Source: Rubripirellula sp.
GTDB lineage: Bacteria; Planctomycetota; Planctomycetia; Pirellulales; Pirellulaceae
Length of the DNA: 64,000 nucleotides
Direction: 5' to 3'
Assembly (NCBI GenBank): GCA_012270385.1
Contig: JAAXIK010000486.1
Span: 25,848-89,847, forward strand
The notes under the pieces were generated by a model. It worked only from the letters and a program-made list of their open reading frames with translations. It was not told the origin of the DNA and did no database searches. The translations under genes were made by a program, and so were the position numbers. Shown here one piece after another: positions 17,979 through 27,090 of the stretch; within the stretch, counting starts at the first letter, position 1; each line of letters begins with the position of its first letter.

Positions 17979-19082
17979 ATGCATAAAGCACGCTGTTTCT
18001 TTGTGTTTCTAGCTGTTACAGGCCTTACTAGCACTATTCAAGCCGAGCACTTGACTTGGGGATCCTCTGGGGGAAGTTCAGGTGGTTCGTCAGGTGGTTC
18101 GTCAGGGGGATGGAAGGTTCACCACGCCAGTTTCGGTTCTACGGGGCATCTACGGGTTCGATATTACGGTGGTACGTGGGGTTCATCGGGTGGGAATATC
18201 GTTCGCGCTCATGTCAGAAATCTTGGATCCTCTGGTGGTGATCTAGAATATGCGGGTCCGATCAAGCGTTTCTTCCGCAAAATGCATGAGCCTTTGCATC
18301 ACTCTCATGGTAGCAGTGGAGGTCGAAGTTACGGCTCGTCAGGGGGGAGCAGCGGTGGAGTTGTCATCTCAGAAAAGCAGCCGATCGATGCAGAAGTGGA
18401 TCGCTCCGAAGGAGAGATAAGTGGGCTCCAATCCGGTGATTATGAAGCGACCTTGGAAGCTGATTCTGCCAACGAACAACTGCAGGAGGGTGATTCCTCG
18501 TCAGCTATTGAGGCTAATTCTCAATCTGGAACAGCTACACTCACCATCGCCGTGCCGGAGGCTGCAAGCGTTGTGATCAATGGGCATGAAACGAAGAGTA
18601 CAGGAGAGACTCGTTACTTCCGATCCGTTAATCTCGATTCCGAGGAAACTTACTCGTACCGAGTTGTGGTTTCCCTGTCCGAGGGTGGTGTTGATCACCG
18701 AGAAGAGGCATTGATACAGATGAATGCTGGGTCCGATCACGAGTTGGATTTTAGACCGAGCTTTATGAAAGATAATCCGACTAAGGAAACAGTGGATCAG
18801 CAGTCCGAGACAGAGGATGAGGTGAACACGATCGTCAGATTGCATGTGCCGGATGATGCTTTAGTTTTCTTGGCAGATCGTTCAACCGAGAGTTCAGGTG
18901 CTGTGAGGACCTTTAAGACGCAGAGTGTGAAAGCTGGTGAGGTTTGGAAGGACTACACGATCAGAGTTGAATGGAACGAAAATGGTAAGAAAATAAGGAA
19001 AGAGAAAAAAGTCAGCATTGTGGGAGGCACTGAAGCGGACTTTCACTTCAGTCAGGAGACGAATCAACTCGCCTCTCGTTAA
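17979..19082 (+). CDS. Exported GSSGG-repeat protein with two TIGR03000 domains
   Basis: Planctomycete-specific secreted protein of unknown function. The start is ATG 17979 with an AGGGGGAG Shine-Dalgarno 8 nt upstream; an earlier in-frame ATG (17922) lacks one. Residues 1-22 form a signal peptide (CFFVFLAVTGLTSTIQA). Then come four GSSGG-type units in a row and further copies up to about residue 130, mixed with His- and Tyr-rich stretches and a basic patch RFFRKMHEPLHHSH. Two TIGR03000 domains follow: ATLTIAVPEAASVVINGHET and TIVRLHVPDDALVFLADR, each ending in a strand before the next. TIGR03000 domains are known only as planctomycete modules on secreted proteins. Likely cell-surface or envelope-bound. 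Confidence 0.88.
   Translation: MHKARCFFVFLAVTGLTSTIQAEHLTWGSSGGSSGGSSGGSSGGWKVHHASFGSTGHLRVRYYGGTWGSSGGNIVRAHVRNLGSSGGDLEYAGPIKRFFRKMHEPLHHSHGSSGGRSYGSSGGSSGGVVISEKQPIDAEVDRSEGEISGLQSGDYEATLEADSANEQLQEGDSSSAIEANSQSGTATLTIAVPEAASVVINGHETKSTGETRYFRSVNLDSEETYSYRVVVSLSEGGVDHREEALIQMNAGSDHELDFRPSFMKDNPTKETVDQQSETEDEVNTIVRLHVPDDALVFLADRSTESSGAVRTFKTQSVKAGEVWKDYTIRVEWNENGKKIRKEKKVSIVGGTEADFHFSQETNQLASR
18060..18110 (+). repeat. GSSGG-coding tandem repeat
   Basis: Codes for four GSSGG-like units; two share the exact codons GGTTCGTCA. Such repeats can gain or lose units by slippage. Further single units are scattered to about 18360. Confidence 0.7.
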
Positions 19083-19102
19083 TGTTCATCTCGAATCATT
19101 GA

Positions 19103-19134
19103 AAAGCCGTTGCAATCATGCAACGGCTTTTTTC
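19103..19134 (+). terminator. Intrinsic terminator after GSSGG gene
   Basis: AAAAGCCGTTGCA and TGCAACGGCTTTT form a perfect 13-bp stem with loop ATCA, followed by more T. It begins 20 bp after the stop at 19082. Confidence 0.9.
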
Positions 19135-19230
19135 GTTGATGGTCTGCCATTTGCCACTATCAAATCAGCTTGGCTTAAGTCGTTTAGAAAGGCGAGATTG
19201 GAGTCCTTTACCTTTGCAGATCAATTCATC

Positions 19231-19920
19231 ATGCCTTCGGAAAAATTTGCTACGAGCGGGGGCACAAGAAAGGTCGTAAGCATCCTTCTAGTGACCCATG
19301 TGTTGGCTATTTTGTTGCCACCTCTTTCTCTGCAGTCACGTGGTCCGATGGGAATTTCTCCCTTGATTTCCACACTCATGCAGCCGCTAGAAGCTTATTG
19401 CCAGTTTTTATATATCGATAGAGGGTACGCTTTCTTTGCACCGGACCCCGGACCCAGTCATCTAATTCAAATTCGCGTGGAGGACGCGAACGGCGAATCA
19501 AATGATTTTCTTTACCCAAATTTAGAACGGCAATGGCCGCGTCTGTTATACCACCGCCACTTTATGCTCACAGAGTTCTTACATGCGTTGCATCGGCCAA
19601 AGCATTTAGAAAATGCGATGTCCTCGGAAGAAACTTATGTTCAGCCATTGCAGGTCGAGAGAGATCGGTATGAGTTAGTTCGAGACTCTTATTTGAGACA
19701 CTTGCAGGAGGAATTTGAAGGTAAGCGAATTTCGATACGCCGTATTGAACATCAACTACCAAGTTATGATTTGTACATGGCGGATCCCAGACCATTAAAC
19801 CACCCCGCATCGTACCTACCTCTGCCCGACCATCTTGGTGCTGATGTTGATGTCGACTTATCTGAGTCGATGATTGAGCCAGCGTCCTCAGGTGATCGCT
19901 TGATCTCGAGGGAGAGGTAA
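19231..19920 (+). CDS. Membrane protein, partner of the HTTM protein
   Basis: I do not recognise a named family. The open frame extends back to 19018, across a strong terminator, so the first good start after it, ATG 19231 (MPSEKFATSGGTRK), is chosen. One membrane segment lies near residues 15-35 (VVSILLVTHVLAILLPPL). The rest is hydrophilic with an aromatic stretch GYAFFAPDPGPSHL near residue 70 and a later LLYHRHFMLTEFLHALHRP. The stop overlaps the next ATG (TAATG at 19918-19922). In planctomycetes such a protein is often found just before an HTTM gene, so they probably form one complex. Confidence 0.75.
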   Translation: MPSEKFATSGGTRKVVSILLVTHVLAILLPPLSLQSRGPMGISPLISTLMQPLEAYCQFLYIDRGYAFFAPDPGPSHLIQIRVEDANGESNDFLYPNLERQWPRLLYHRHFMLTEFLHALHRPKHLENAMSSEETYVQPLQVERDRYELVRDSYLRHLQEEFEGKRISIRRIEHQLPSYDLYMADPRPLNHPASYLPLPDHLGADVDVDLSESMIEPASSGDRLISRER

Positions 19921-19922
19921 TG

Positions 19923-20915
19923 ATGAATCGAAACTTTCTAGTCCACGCCGGAAAGGACTGGTGGAAACAGGTCGCCACTCAATGGAACCGATTTTGGTTT
20001 GTTCCGAGGAAAGTGGGTGTGTTGGCCACTATGCGAATCATTTTTGGTGGACTACTACTCTATTCCCATTTGATTCTTGCGATCCATCTGGAGGATTTCA
20101 TCGGGAATCAAGCTTGGGTGAGCCAGCAACTCGGCCAACACCCTAGTTTGGAGGGATCCGATCTAGATCTCTTTTCAATGAGCTATTTATGGGATGTCCA
20201 AACACAAGGCATTCTTCGTCTGCATCAAATGTTCACCATTTTGGTCACTGGCTTTTGGTGTGTTGGTTTTTTAACCCGAGTCACCGGACCCCTGTGTTGG
20301 TTCTTACAACTCATGTGCGTCCATCGATTGACCGGGGCATTGTTTGGATTTGATCAGATCATTACCTATGCCGTGATGTATTTGATGATCGCTCCCACGG
20401 GAATGCGCTATAGCATTGATGCTTGGTTGAGAGCCAAAATTTCAGATCGAATCACCTCGCAAAAATCGATTTTACTTGATTGGCTATTTCCTGGAAATCG
20501 ATCAAGTGTTTCAGCAAATATTGCTACCCGTTTGTTTCAGATTCACTTGTGTGTCATTTACCTATTTGGCGGACTGAGCAAATCTCGTGGGGTAACTTGG
20601 TGGGATGGTTCAGCTACGTGGTATTCCATTTCTAATCTTGAATACCAGTCAATCGACATGACTTGGATTGCAAACTACCCAATGGTTATTGCTACCCTAA
20701 CCACGGTGACATTCTTATGGGAGTTGTCATACGCCGCACTCATCTGGCCACGCCTCACACGACCAGTGGTTTTATCTATCGCTCTGGGTGTGCATCTGGG
20801 TATCGCATCCGCTTTAGGCATGGCCACATTCGGCTTCGCAATGATTGCTGCTAACTTGTGTTTTATTGAGCCACGTCAAGAAATACTATCCGAAGATCAG
20901 ACTGCGGTCTGTTAG
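19923..20915 (+). CDS. HTTM-domain membrane protein (vitamin K gamma-carboxylase-like)
   Basis: HTTM (horizontally transferred transmembrane) proteins are related to the membrane part of vitamin K-dependent gamma-carboxylase. Signs are about eight hydrophobic segments, the N-terminal VGVLATMRIIFGGLLLYSHLI, the FFCWF-type segment GPLCWFLQLMCVHR, and IHLCVIYLFGGLSKSRGVTWWDGSA, which is a typical HTTM stretch. Two ATGs lie at 19920 and 19923; both overlap or adjoin the upstream stop, so coupling is clear. No thioredoxin or carboxylase globular domain is seen, so enzyme activity is not assumed. Confidence 0.85.
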   Translation: MNRNFLVHAGKDWWKQVATQWNRFWFVPRKVGVLATMRIIFGGLLLYSHLILAIHLEDFIGNQAWVSQQLGQHPSLEGSDLDLFSMSYLWDVQTQGILRLHQMFTILVTGFWCVGFLTRVTGPLCWFLQLMCVHRLTGALFGFDQIITYAVMYLMIAPTGMRYSIDAWLRAKISDRITSQKSILLDWLFPGNRSSVSANIATRLFQIHLCVIYLFGGLSKSRGVTWWDGSATWYSISNLEYQSIDMTWIANYPMVIATLTTVTFLWELSYAALIWPRLTRPVVLSIALGVHLGIASALGMATFGFAMIAANLCFIEPRQEILSEDQTAVC

Positions 20916-20942
20916 TCATCTAATAGGTATCTTGAAGTGATT

Positions 20943-22553
20943 TCAATTTACTGAAATCAACGGTTTCCCTGTCATTTCTTCGGGAATTGGGACGCCAAGC
21001 AATTGCAACACCGTTGGAGCAATATCAGCTAACCGACCGTCTTCACGCAGAGAGGTTCCTTCTAATCCAGGTTCCACAACAATAAGAGGAACATCGAAGG
21101 TCGTATGCGCGGTATGAGGACCACCGGTTGTTGGGTCTGTCATTTGCTCGCAGTTCCCATGGTCTGCGGTCACCACTAGGGAGCCTCCCGCAGCTAAGGT
21201 CGCATCAACGATCTGCCCAACACAAGCATCAACGGTTTCGACCGCTTGAATGGCAGCGTCCAGTACACCGGTGTGACCAACCATATCTCCATTCGCAAAA
21301 TTTACGATGATGAGTTCTGCTTCGCTCGAATCGATAACTCGGAGAACTTTCTCGGCAACTTCTTGTGCCGACATTTCAGGTTTCTGGTCGTAAGTCGACA
21401 CTTCCTTCGGGGATTGAGCCATCCCACGATCTTCTTCAGGGAATGGGTCATCGCGGTAGTCGTTGAAAAAGAACGTGACGTGAGGATATTTTTCCGTTTC
21501 AGCGCATCGAAATTGCTGAAGCCCCAACGAGCTAACGTATTCTCCAAGAATATTTGGCATCTTTTCGGGTTTCTCGAAAATTACTTCGACGGGCAAACCT
21601 GATTCATATCCCGTCATGGTTGCAAAGTAGAGGTTGTCAACTTTTTCTCCGCGATCGAATCCACCGCCATCTATTGCCCCCCAAGTTTCATCATCAAACA
21701 CGAATGCTTTGGTGATTTCTCTTGTTCTATCTCCTCGGTAATTCATAAAGATGATGGCGTCACCATCCTTTACGGTTGCCAAGTTACCATTTCGATCAGC
21801 GATCGACGTTGCGGTAATGAATTCGTCACCTTTGCGACTCGATTCTGAGGGTGAATCGTAATATGCCTGAATTGCCTCCAAGGCTGAATGAGCGATCGAA
21901 GGAGAACCTTTCGTCATCATCTCGTAAGCTTGTTGGACTCGTTCCCACCGTAGATCACGGTCCATTGCATAAAATCTTCCTATAACACTCGCAATTCGCC
22001 CCACATTTTCTTTCTCGAGCTTCTCCTCCAACTGCCCAATAAAATTGATTCCTGAAGTAGGAGAGGTGTCTCGGCCATCAGTGATGGCATGGATCGCGAA
22101 TTGCTCACTCGCAAGCTGGTGACGTTTGACTAAATCAACGATTGCGAATCCATGCTCCAAATCACTATGAACTCTCCCGTCTGACATCAGGCCCAGAAGA
22201 TGCAAGGTGCCCCCGGTTGCTTTCACATGAGCAATGGCTCCTTGAAGCGTGGGGTTCTCAAAAAACGAGTCATTCCTAATCGCTCTGGTGATTCTCATCA
22301 CCTCTTGATCGACGATACGGCCAGCACCGATGTTTTGATGCCCTACTTCGCTATTCCCCATGACTCCGGCAGGAAGTCCCACATCTTCACCGGATGTGTG
22401 TATCAAGACGTTTGGGTACGCATCCATCAACGCATCTGAGATTGGAGTATTTGCTAGATGAATTGCATTGGTGTGATCCCATTCCTTATTTGGGTTTTCT
22501 CCCCAGCCATCTCTGATGATCAGCACTACAGGTTTGCGTCGGAGGTTTGTCAA
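20943..22553 (-). CDS. gpmI: 2,3-bisphosphoglycerate-independent phosphoglycerate mutase
   Basis: Interconverts 3- and 2-phosphoglycerate in glycolysis using two metal ions. The 536 residues fit the family. Seen: VVLIIRDGWGENP (first metal Asp), GNSEVGHQNIGAGR (Ser nucleophile), ITDGRDTSPTSG, NYRGDRTREI, VVTADHGNCEQM and HTAHTTFDVPLI. The start is TTG 22553, giving a normal N-terminus TNLRRKPVVL; no ATG is nearby. Divergent from pgi, so glycolytic genes flank one intergenic region of 271 bp (22554-22824), in which I see no gene. Confidence 0.96.
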   Translation of the reverse strand: MTNLRRKPVVLIIRDGWGENPNKEWDHTNAIHLANTPISDALMDAYPNVLIHTSGEDVGLPAGVMGNSEVGHQNIGAGRIVDQEVMRITRAIRNDSFFENPTLQGAIAHVKATGGTLHLLGLMSDGRVHSDLEHGFAIVDLVKRHQLASEQFAIHAITDGRDTSPTSGINFIGQLEEKLEKENVGRIASVIGRFYAMDRDLRWERVQQAYEMMTKGSPSIAHSALEAIQAYYDSPSESSRKGDEFITATSIADRNGNLATVKDGDAIIFMNYRGDRTREITKAFVFDDETWGAIDGGGFDRGEKVDNLYFATMTGYESGLPVEVIFEKPEKMPNILGEYVSSLGLQQFRCAETEKYPHVTFFFNDYRDDPFPEEDRGMAQSPKEVSTYDQKPEMSAQEVAEKVLRVIDSSEAELIIVNFANGDMVGHTGVLDAAIQAVETVDACVGQIVDATLAAGGSLVVTADHGNCEQMTDPTTGGPHTAHTTFDVPLIVVEPGLEGTSLREDGRLADIAPTVLQLLGVPIPEEMTGKPLISVN

Positions 22554-22824
22554 CGGATTGGTCTCTCTTTGGGTAATCGTTTATTCCTGCTTCGATCAGC
22601 AGAAAAGCTCTTCAGATCAAATTTTCAAGAGATTTCCTGCTCTAGGCAATGGTCTCAATTTAACCCATGGACGTGCGGTGAGTAGGCCCTATCAGGCCAT
22701 AATGTGATGCAATGCTTTAATCGTTTTTAGAAAGATCCCGTGAAGACACCGCCTACGAGAATTTCAACTTTTCAGGTACTCTGTAGGAAACCGATAGCGT
22801 TGAATTCTCGACTCTGGATGACCA

Positions 22825-24243
22825 ATGATTTCTCTGAAATTGAATACCACTGGCAGTTTTAATCCCGATTATGGAATTACGGAGGAAGATCGCGATTCCT
22901 TGAGCGCCATCGTCAACGACCTGAGATTGGATATCGTTCAAACAGATCGCGTCTTATACCAATCAGGAGAGATTCCAAGTGAGAAAAAACCTCTGGACTC
23001 CCGATTTCTCTGGTTGCCAGAGGAAATTCTCAATGCCTACGAGCAGGAGCGTGAAAGATCCGAACTAGGCCGGATCTTTAAAGTTGCCAACTCGATCCAT
23101 GATGAGATAGATGCCGTCGCGGTACTGGGAATTGGTGGATCTTATATGGGAGCCCGCGCGATGATGGAGGCCTGTTGTGATCCCTACCACAATGAGCTTT
23201 CTCGAGGCGCTCGCGGGAGCAAACCCCGCATGTATTTTGAGGGTAATAATGTTGACAATGACGCTACTGTTTCCCTCCTGCAGCGACTCGCCTTGGGGGG
23301 CGCAGGTGAGACCCTTGCTGAAAAGCGACACGCAATTGTCGTAATCAGTAAAAGTGGGGGCACCATGGAGACCGCCGTGGCTTTTCGTCAATTCTTGGGA
23401 GCTCTTGAAGACTCTCTTGGTTCAGATGCTCCGGATCTACTGAGGCGTTTAGTCATTCCTGTGACGGGCAGTGGGGGAAAATTGCATGACCTTGCAAGCG
23501 AGATTGACTGCGATGAAGTTTTCAGTGTTCCCGATGGTGTGGGCGGTCGTTTTAGCGTGTTGTCATCGGTCGGTTTGCTTCCGGCTGCTCTACTGGGGCT
23601 TGATTGCATTCGACTGCTCGAGGGTGCAGTGGCTATGACTGAGCATTTTGCAAACGCTCAATTCGAAGATAACCTCATCATGCAGTACGTTGCAGTCAAT
23701 CATTTGTTATCTCAGAAGAGGGGTAAATCAGTCAGAGTCATGAGTGTCTGGTCCAAAGCACTCGAAGCTTTCGGCTTGTGGCATGATCAATTATTAGCTG
23801 AGTCAAATGGTAAGGAGGGGTTGGGTGTGACCCCGCTTACGACGGTCAATACCCGAGATCTTCACAGTCGACATCAGCAGCATCAGCAGGGAATCAATGA
23901 TAAAGTTTTTAACAATATCATTGTTGAAGGTTATCGCCATGACCCACTTGCGGTCGGGCATAGCGATCGCGATCAAGACGGATTAAATGATCTATCCGAA
24001 AAGGTATTGCCCGATCTCATGCAAGCCGCCATTCAGGGTACCAACGATGCTTTGCACCAAGACGGAAGGCCGACAACTGACCTGATTGTTCCGCAGCTCG
24101 ACACCTACACGATGGGGCAACTCTTCCAAATGATGATGATTGCGACCGTATTAGAGGGTAGATTGCTTCAGATTAACCCTTACGGTCAGCCAGGTGTTGA
24201 ACAGTACAAGGTGAATATGAATCGATATCTAGGTCGTGCGTAG
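22825..24243 (+). CDS. pgi: Glucose-6-phosphate isomerase
   Basis: Interconverts glucose-6-phosphate and fructose-6-phosphate. The 472 residues match the short Bacillus-type form. Key stretches: VLGIGGSYMGARAM, VVISKSGGTMET (sugar-phosphate site), VGGRFSVLSSVGLLPAAL, VWSKALEAFGLWHDQLLAES and DLHSRHQQHQQG with the catalytic His. ATG 22825 gives MISLKLNTTG. It shares a divergent intergenic region with gpmI, so the two glycolytic genes may be controlled together. Confidence 0.96.
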   Translation: MISLKLNTTGSFNPDYGITEEDRDSLSAIVNDLRLDIVQTDRVLYQSGEIPSEKKPLDSRFLWLPEEILNAYEQERERSELGRIFKVANSIHDEIDAVAVLGIGGSYMGARAMMEACCDPYHNELSRGARGSKPRMYFEGNNVDNDATVSLLQRLALGGAGETLAEKRHAIVVISKSGGTMETAVAFRQFLGALEDSLGSDAPDLLRRLVIPVTGSGGKLHDLASEIDCDEVFSVPDGVGGRFSVLSSVGLLPAALLGLDCIRLLEGAVAMTEHFANAQFEDNLIMQYVAVNHLLSQKRGKSVRVMSVWSKALEAFGLWHDQLLAESNGKEGLGVTPLTTVNTRDLHSRHQQHQQGINDKVFNNIIVEGYRHDPLAVGHSDRDQDGLNDLSEKVLPDLMQAAIQGTNDALHQDGRPTTDLIVPQLDTYTMGQLFQMMMIATVLEGRLLQINPYGQPGVEQYKVNMNRYLGRA

Positions 24244-24338
24244 TACACACATCTGTACAATCCGAAGTGTTAAACCGTGTTCCGCGTTAGCTACACGCTC
24301 TGTGATCCAGTCGTAAACCGTTAAATTCGTGAGACAGC

Positions 24339-25139
24339 ATGTCATCAGTTGATCAACTCTTCTCTACCCTCCGGTCCAAACGAGAGAAAGCCTTGATGCC
24401 CTTCTTCACCGCTGGGGATCCTGACATCAAAACCACTTCCGATTTAGTTCGAGCAGCATCTGAATCCGGGGCGAATCTCTGCGAGATCGGTGTGCCTTAC
24501 AGTGACCCAATCGCAGATGGTCCCGTAATCCAGGCTTCATATCAAAGAGCTCTTGATGCAGGCTTCAAGCTTCAAGACGTTTTTGACATGGGTAAAGTGT
24601 TGGATCAGGAGGTTCAGACGCCGTTGGTCACCATGGTTAGTTATTCAATTGTGTATCGGGTGGGCCTACTAGAATATGTTAAACGTGCCAAGGCTTCGGG
24701 GTATGCGGGTGCGATTGTTCCCGATTTGCTTGTTGAGGAAGCGAAAGAGTTTGCTGCAATTTGTCGTGATGAGGATTTCAGTTTGATTCAGCTTGTTACT
24801 CCCACCACACCTCAATCGCGTCAGGTGGAGATTGCCGAATCATCATCAGGTTTTCTGTATTACGTTTCGGTCACGGGGATTACTGGCGAAAGAAAAAGCC
24901 TACCTGAGAATTTAGCAGAAAGTGTTACATGGTTAAGAAGTCAGACAGATCTTCCGATCTGTATTGGTTTTGGTATCAGTGGTGTTGATACGGCTAAGCA
25001 GTTGGCTCCTGTAGCAGATGGTCTTATTGTTGGATCTGCCATAATTCGGCGAGTCTTCGAAGCTGGAGGACGAGATCAAGCGATTCAATCCGTATCGACG
25101 TTCATCCAGGAGCTCCGACAAGCAATGGATCAAGTCTGA
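24339..25139 (+). CDS. trpA: Tryptophan synthase alpha chain
   Basis: Cleaves indole-glycerol phosphate to indole and glyceraldehyde-3-phosphate, normally in complex with TrpB. Length 266 is normal. The catalytic Glu lies in CEIGVPYSDPIADGPVIQASYQRAL together with the catalytic Asp region; YYVSVTGITGER and GLIVGSAIIRRV are the phosphate-binding parts. ATG 24339 gives MSSVDQLFSTLRS. trpB and other trp genes are not in the window, as in many planctomycetes with scattered trp genes. Confidence 0.97.
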   Translation: MSSVDQLFSTLRSKREKALMPFFTAGDPDIKTTSDLVRAASESGANLCEIGVPYSDPIADGPVIQASYQRALDAGFKLQDVFDMGKVLDQEVQTPLVTMVSYSIVYRVGLLEYVKRAKASGYAGAIVPDLLVEEAKEFAAICRDEDFSLIQLVTPTTPQSRQVEIAESSSGFLYYVSVTGITGERKSLPENLAESVTWLRSQTDLPICIGFGISGVDTAKQLAPVADGLIVGSAIIRRVFEAGGRDQAIQSVSTFIQELRQAMDQV

Positions 25140-25177
25140 TATCTTGAAAGTCCTTTCAGTCAAAAAGAGACAGATTG

Positions 25178-25639
25178 ATGCGTCGACCTACACCCGAGCC
25201 GGTCTCATCTGAACAGGTTCGAGAGCTTGCACTCTCGGTGATGAAGGCAGATCGATTTCCAATGCTTGCTACCGTTGATGGTGACCAACCTAGGCTGCGA
25301 CCTGTCTCGCCGGTGATGACGAAAGGATTTACCGTTTATGTTGCGAATCTTCGGAGTTACCAGAAGACCATTCAGATTGAGGCCAACCCAAAGGTCGAGT
25401 TGTGTTATCTCGATGATTCTCATGACCAAGTGCGCATAACAGGTGTCGCCAACATTGTTGCTTCGACTGATCTCTTGAATGAGATTTGGGATTCAAATCC
25501 GCTGCTGCGGAGTTATCTCGGTGACATCAATGATCCCCAATTAATTATCTATCAAATCGATCCTATTCAAGTGATGTTTATGAGAGAGTGGTCGCTGGAA
25601 TATCACCAAGTGGATCTGCAAAATCGAAGTGAGAATTAG
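25178..25639 (+). CDS. Pyridoxamine 5'-phosphate oxidase-like flavin protein
   Basis: Member of the PNPOx-like split-barrel superfamily that binds FMN, F420 or haem; the specific role cannot be read. About 153 residues. Typical stretch: FPMLATVDGDQPRLRPVSPV in the first barrel strands, then RSYQKTIQIEANPKVELCYLDDSHDQVRITGVA. Two adjacent start codons occur, TTG 25175 and ATG 25178; ATG is chosen. It follows trpA by 38 bp and may be in the same transcript. Two PNPOx residues that bind pyridoxal phosphate were not identified, so it is not called pdxH. Confidence 0.8.
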   Translation: MRRPTPEPVSSEQVRELALSVMKADRFPMLATVDGDQPRLRPVSPVMTKGFTVYVANLRSYQKTIQIEANPKVELCYLDDSHDQVRITGVANIVASTDLLNEIWDSNPLLRSYLGDINDPQLIIYQIDPIQVMFMREWSLEYHQVDLQNRSEN

Positions 25640-25690
25640 GTCAATCGCTGACCCTACCCTCCTCAACTCACGCGGAAATCAGCGAAAGCA

Positions 25691-26353
25691 ATGTGGCAGC
25701 TTCTACGAACGTTTCCTTTGATGCTGGCAGTTCTTGCCGTCCCAATCATACCATTCATGATTTGGGGAGAATCTATCGAGAACGAAATCCATGAGTACCT
25801 TGGTAAGGAAGCAAATCCATTTGTTGCCGGATTTTGCATAGTCATCCTGCTTTCCTCGGATGTGTTTTTGCCGATTCCGTCAAGTGTGCTTAGTACGGTC
25901 AGTGGTTGGCGTCTGGGCTGGCTTTACGGTACCCTCGCGACTTGGCTTGGGATGAATATCGGTGCCATTCTAGGGTATGGATTTGCGAGGCAATTTGGAC
26001 CGGGGTTCTCAAAGTGGTTCTGTCGAGATGCGGACATGATGCTGATGAGAGATTTAATGAATCGACTGGGTCCGACTGTCTTGGTACTTGGGCGTGCTCT
26101 CCCCGTGTTTGCCGAAGCAAGTATTCTCTTTGCAGGTATACATCAGCTAACTTGGAGGAGATTCGTCTTTCCAGTCCTGGCAAGCAATCTTGTCATTGCA
26201 ATTGTCTATTCGACCCTCGGCGATTTAGCTGCTCAATATGAGTGGCTAACTGCTGCGATTGTCGTTTCGGTGTGTATTCCACTCTTGATCACCTCTTTCG
26301 CACGGAGGATGTTGCCTTCGCTCAAAGAAAATCCCGTGCAAGAAGATTCCTAG
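25691..26353 (+). CDS. VTT/DedA-type membrane protein
   Basis: Inner-membrane protein of the DedA/TMEM41-like (SNARE-associated, VTT) family; several members act as lipid flippases or keep the proton gradient. 220 residues with about five hydrophobic segments. Family stretches: SDVFLPIPSSVLSTVSGWRLG, ATWLGMNIGAILGYGFARQFG, and GRALPVFAEASILFAGIHQLTWRRFVF, which carries the conserved Arg-Ala-Pro core. ATG 25691. The gap to the next gene (26354-26578) contains a TTGACA at about 26498 but no convincing -10 box and no gene. Confidence 0.85.
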   Translation: MWQLLRTFPLMLAVLAVPIIPFMIWGESIENEIHEYLGKEANPFVAGFCIVILLSSDVFLPIPSSVLSTVSGWRLGWLYGTLATWLGMNIGAILGYGFARQFGPGFSKWFCRDADMMLMRDLMNRLGPTVLVLGRALPVFAEASILFAGIHQLTWRRFVFPVLASNLVIAIVYSTLGDLAAQYEWLTAAIVVSVCIPLLITSFARRMLPSLKENPVQEDS

Positions 26354-26578
26354 TCACCTTGTTTGCGTTGCAAAATGCCAGATGTATTCGTCACAACCGG
26401 TACAAGTGGCTCTTTTACCTAATCGAACAAGTCTTTCTGATGGGAAAAAGCTTGTTGTTAGACGTCTCTTGCCTAATCCGCATGCTACGTTTTTTTGACA
26501 AGCTTTCTAGGCATGCGAAGTAACGCGAATCGGTGACGCGTGGCATCGTTTGCCAAAACAACGTAAGGATCATTCTTC

Positions 26579-26977
26579 ATGACCGTTTCCAATCCAATGC
26601 AGGCAGCAAATCAGAGCGAAATCGTTACCATAGATCGTCGTCGTGGTGACCGTAGAGGTACCAGCGCGGAAACGAATCCAACTTCAGTTCCACCAAAGAA
26701 GCAGCGTCGACGCCACATTGATCCAACGACTTGTGAGCGGGATTATAACGGGGACGAAATCGAGTTCATGACAGCCATGGATGAATACAAACGTGACTCA
26801 GGACGAATGTTTCCAACTTGCAGTGAGGTTCTCGAAGTCATTCGTTCGCTTGGTTATCTCAAATTGAGTGATGAACAGGTAGAACAACTCGGATTGACCT
26901 TTGAGGATTCCATCGAAGAAGAAGAGACGTCAGATGAGATTGAGCAGGAATTGGAAAGTGAATTAGCTGAAATCTAA
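26579..26977 (+). CDS. Small conserved-type hypothetical protein with acidic tail
   Basis: I do not recognise the family. The 132-residue product starts MTVSNPMQAAN, has a very basic stretch near residues 20-48 (DRRRGDRRG and KKQRRRHIDP), a middle part TTCERDYNGDEIEFMTAMDEYKRDSGRMFPTCSEVLEVIRSLGYLKL that looks like a compact helical fold, and an acidic C-terminus rich in Glu. The Arg-rich segment suggests nucleic acid or ribosome contact, which is inference. Similar planctomycete proteins with a middle MDEYKR..R.FPT.SEVL motif are known to me only as hypothetical. A strong terminator follows. Confidence 0.75.
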   Translation: MTVSNPMQAANQSEIVTIDRRRGDRRGTSAETNPTSVPPKKQRRRHIDPTTCERDYNGDEIEFMTAMDEYKRDSGRMFPTCSEVLEVIRSLGYLKLSDEQVEQLGLTFEDSIEEEETSDEIEQELESELAEI

Positions 26978-26997
26978 TCACTGTGAAGGAAATGAGG

Positions 26998-27035
26998 AAA
27001 ACGAATTGTCATGAAGATGGCAATTCGTTTTTTTT
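26998..27035. terminator. Bidirectional intrinsic terminator
   Basis: AAAACGAATTGTCAT pairs with ATGGCAATTCGTTTT (15 bp, one G-U) around GAAG, followed by an eight-T run. It lies between convergent genes ending at 26977 and 27091, and A-runs on the 5' side let it work on the minus strand too. Confidence 0.88.
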
Positions 27036-27090
27036 GGCCGCATGGTAGTCGATTGAATGTGTTGAATGGGTTCCCGCAAAATCCAATTCT

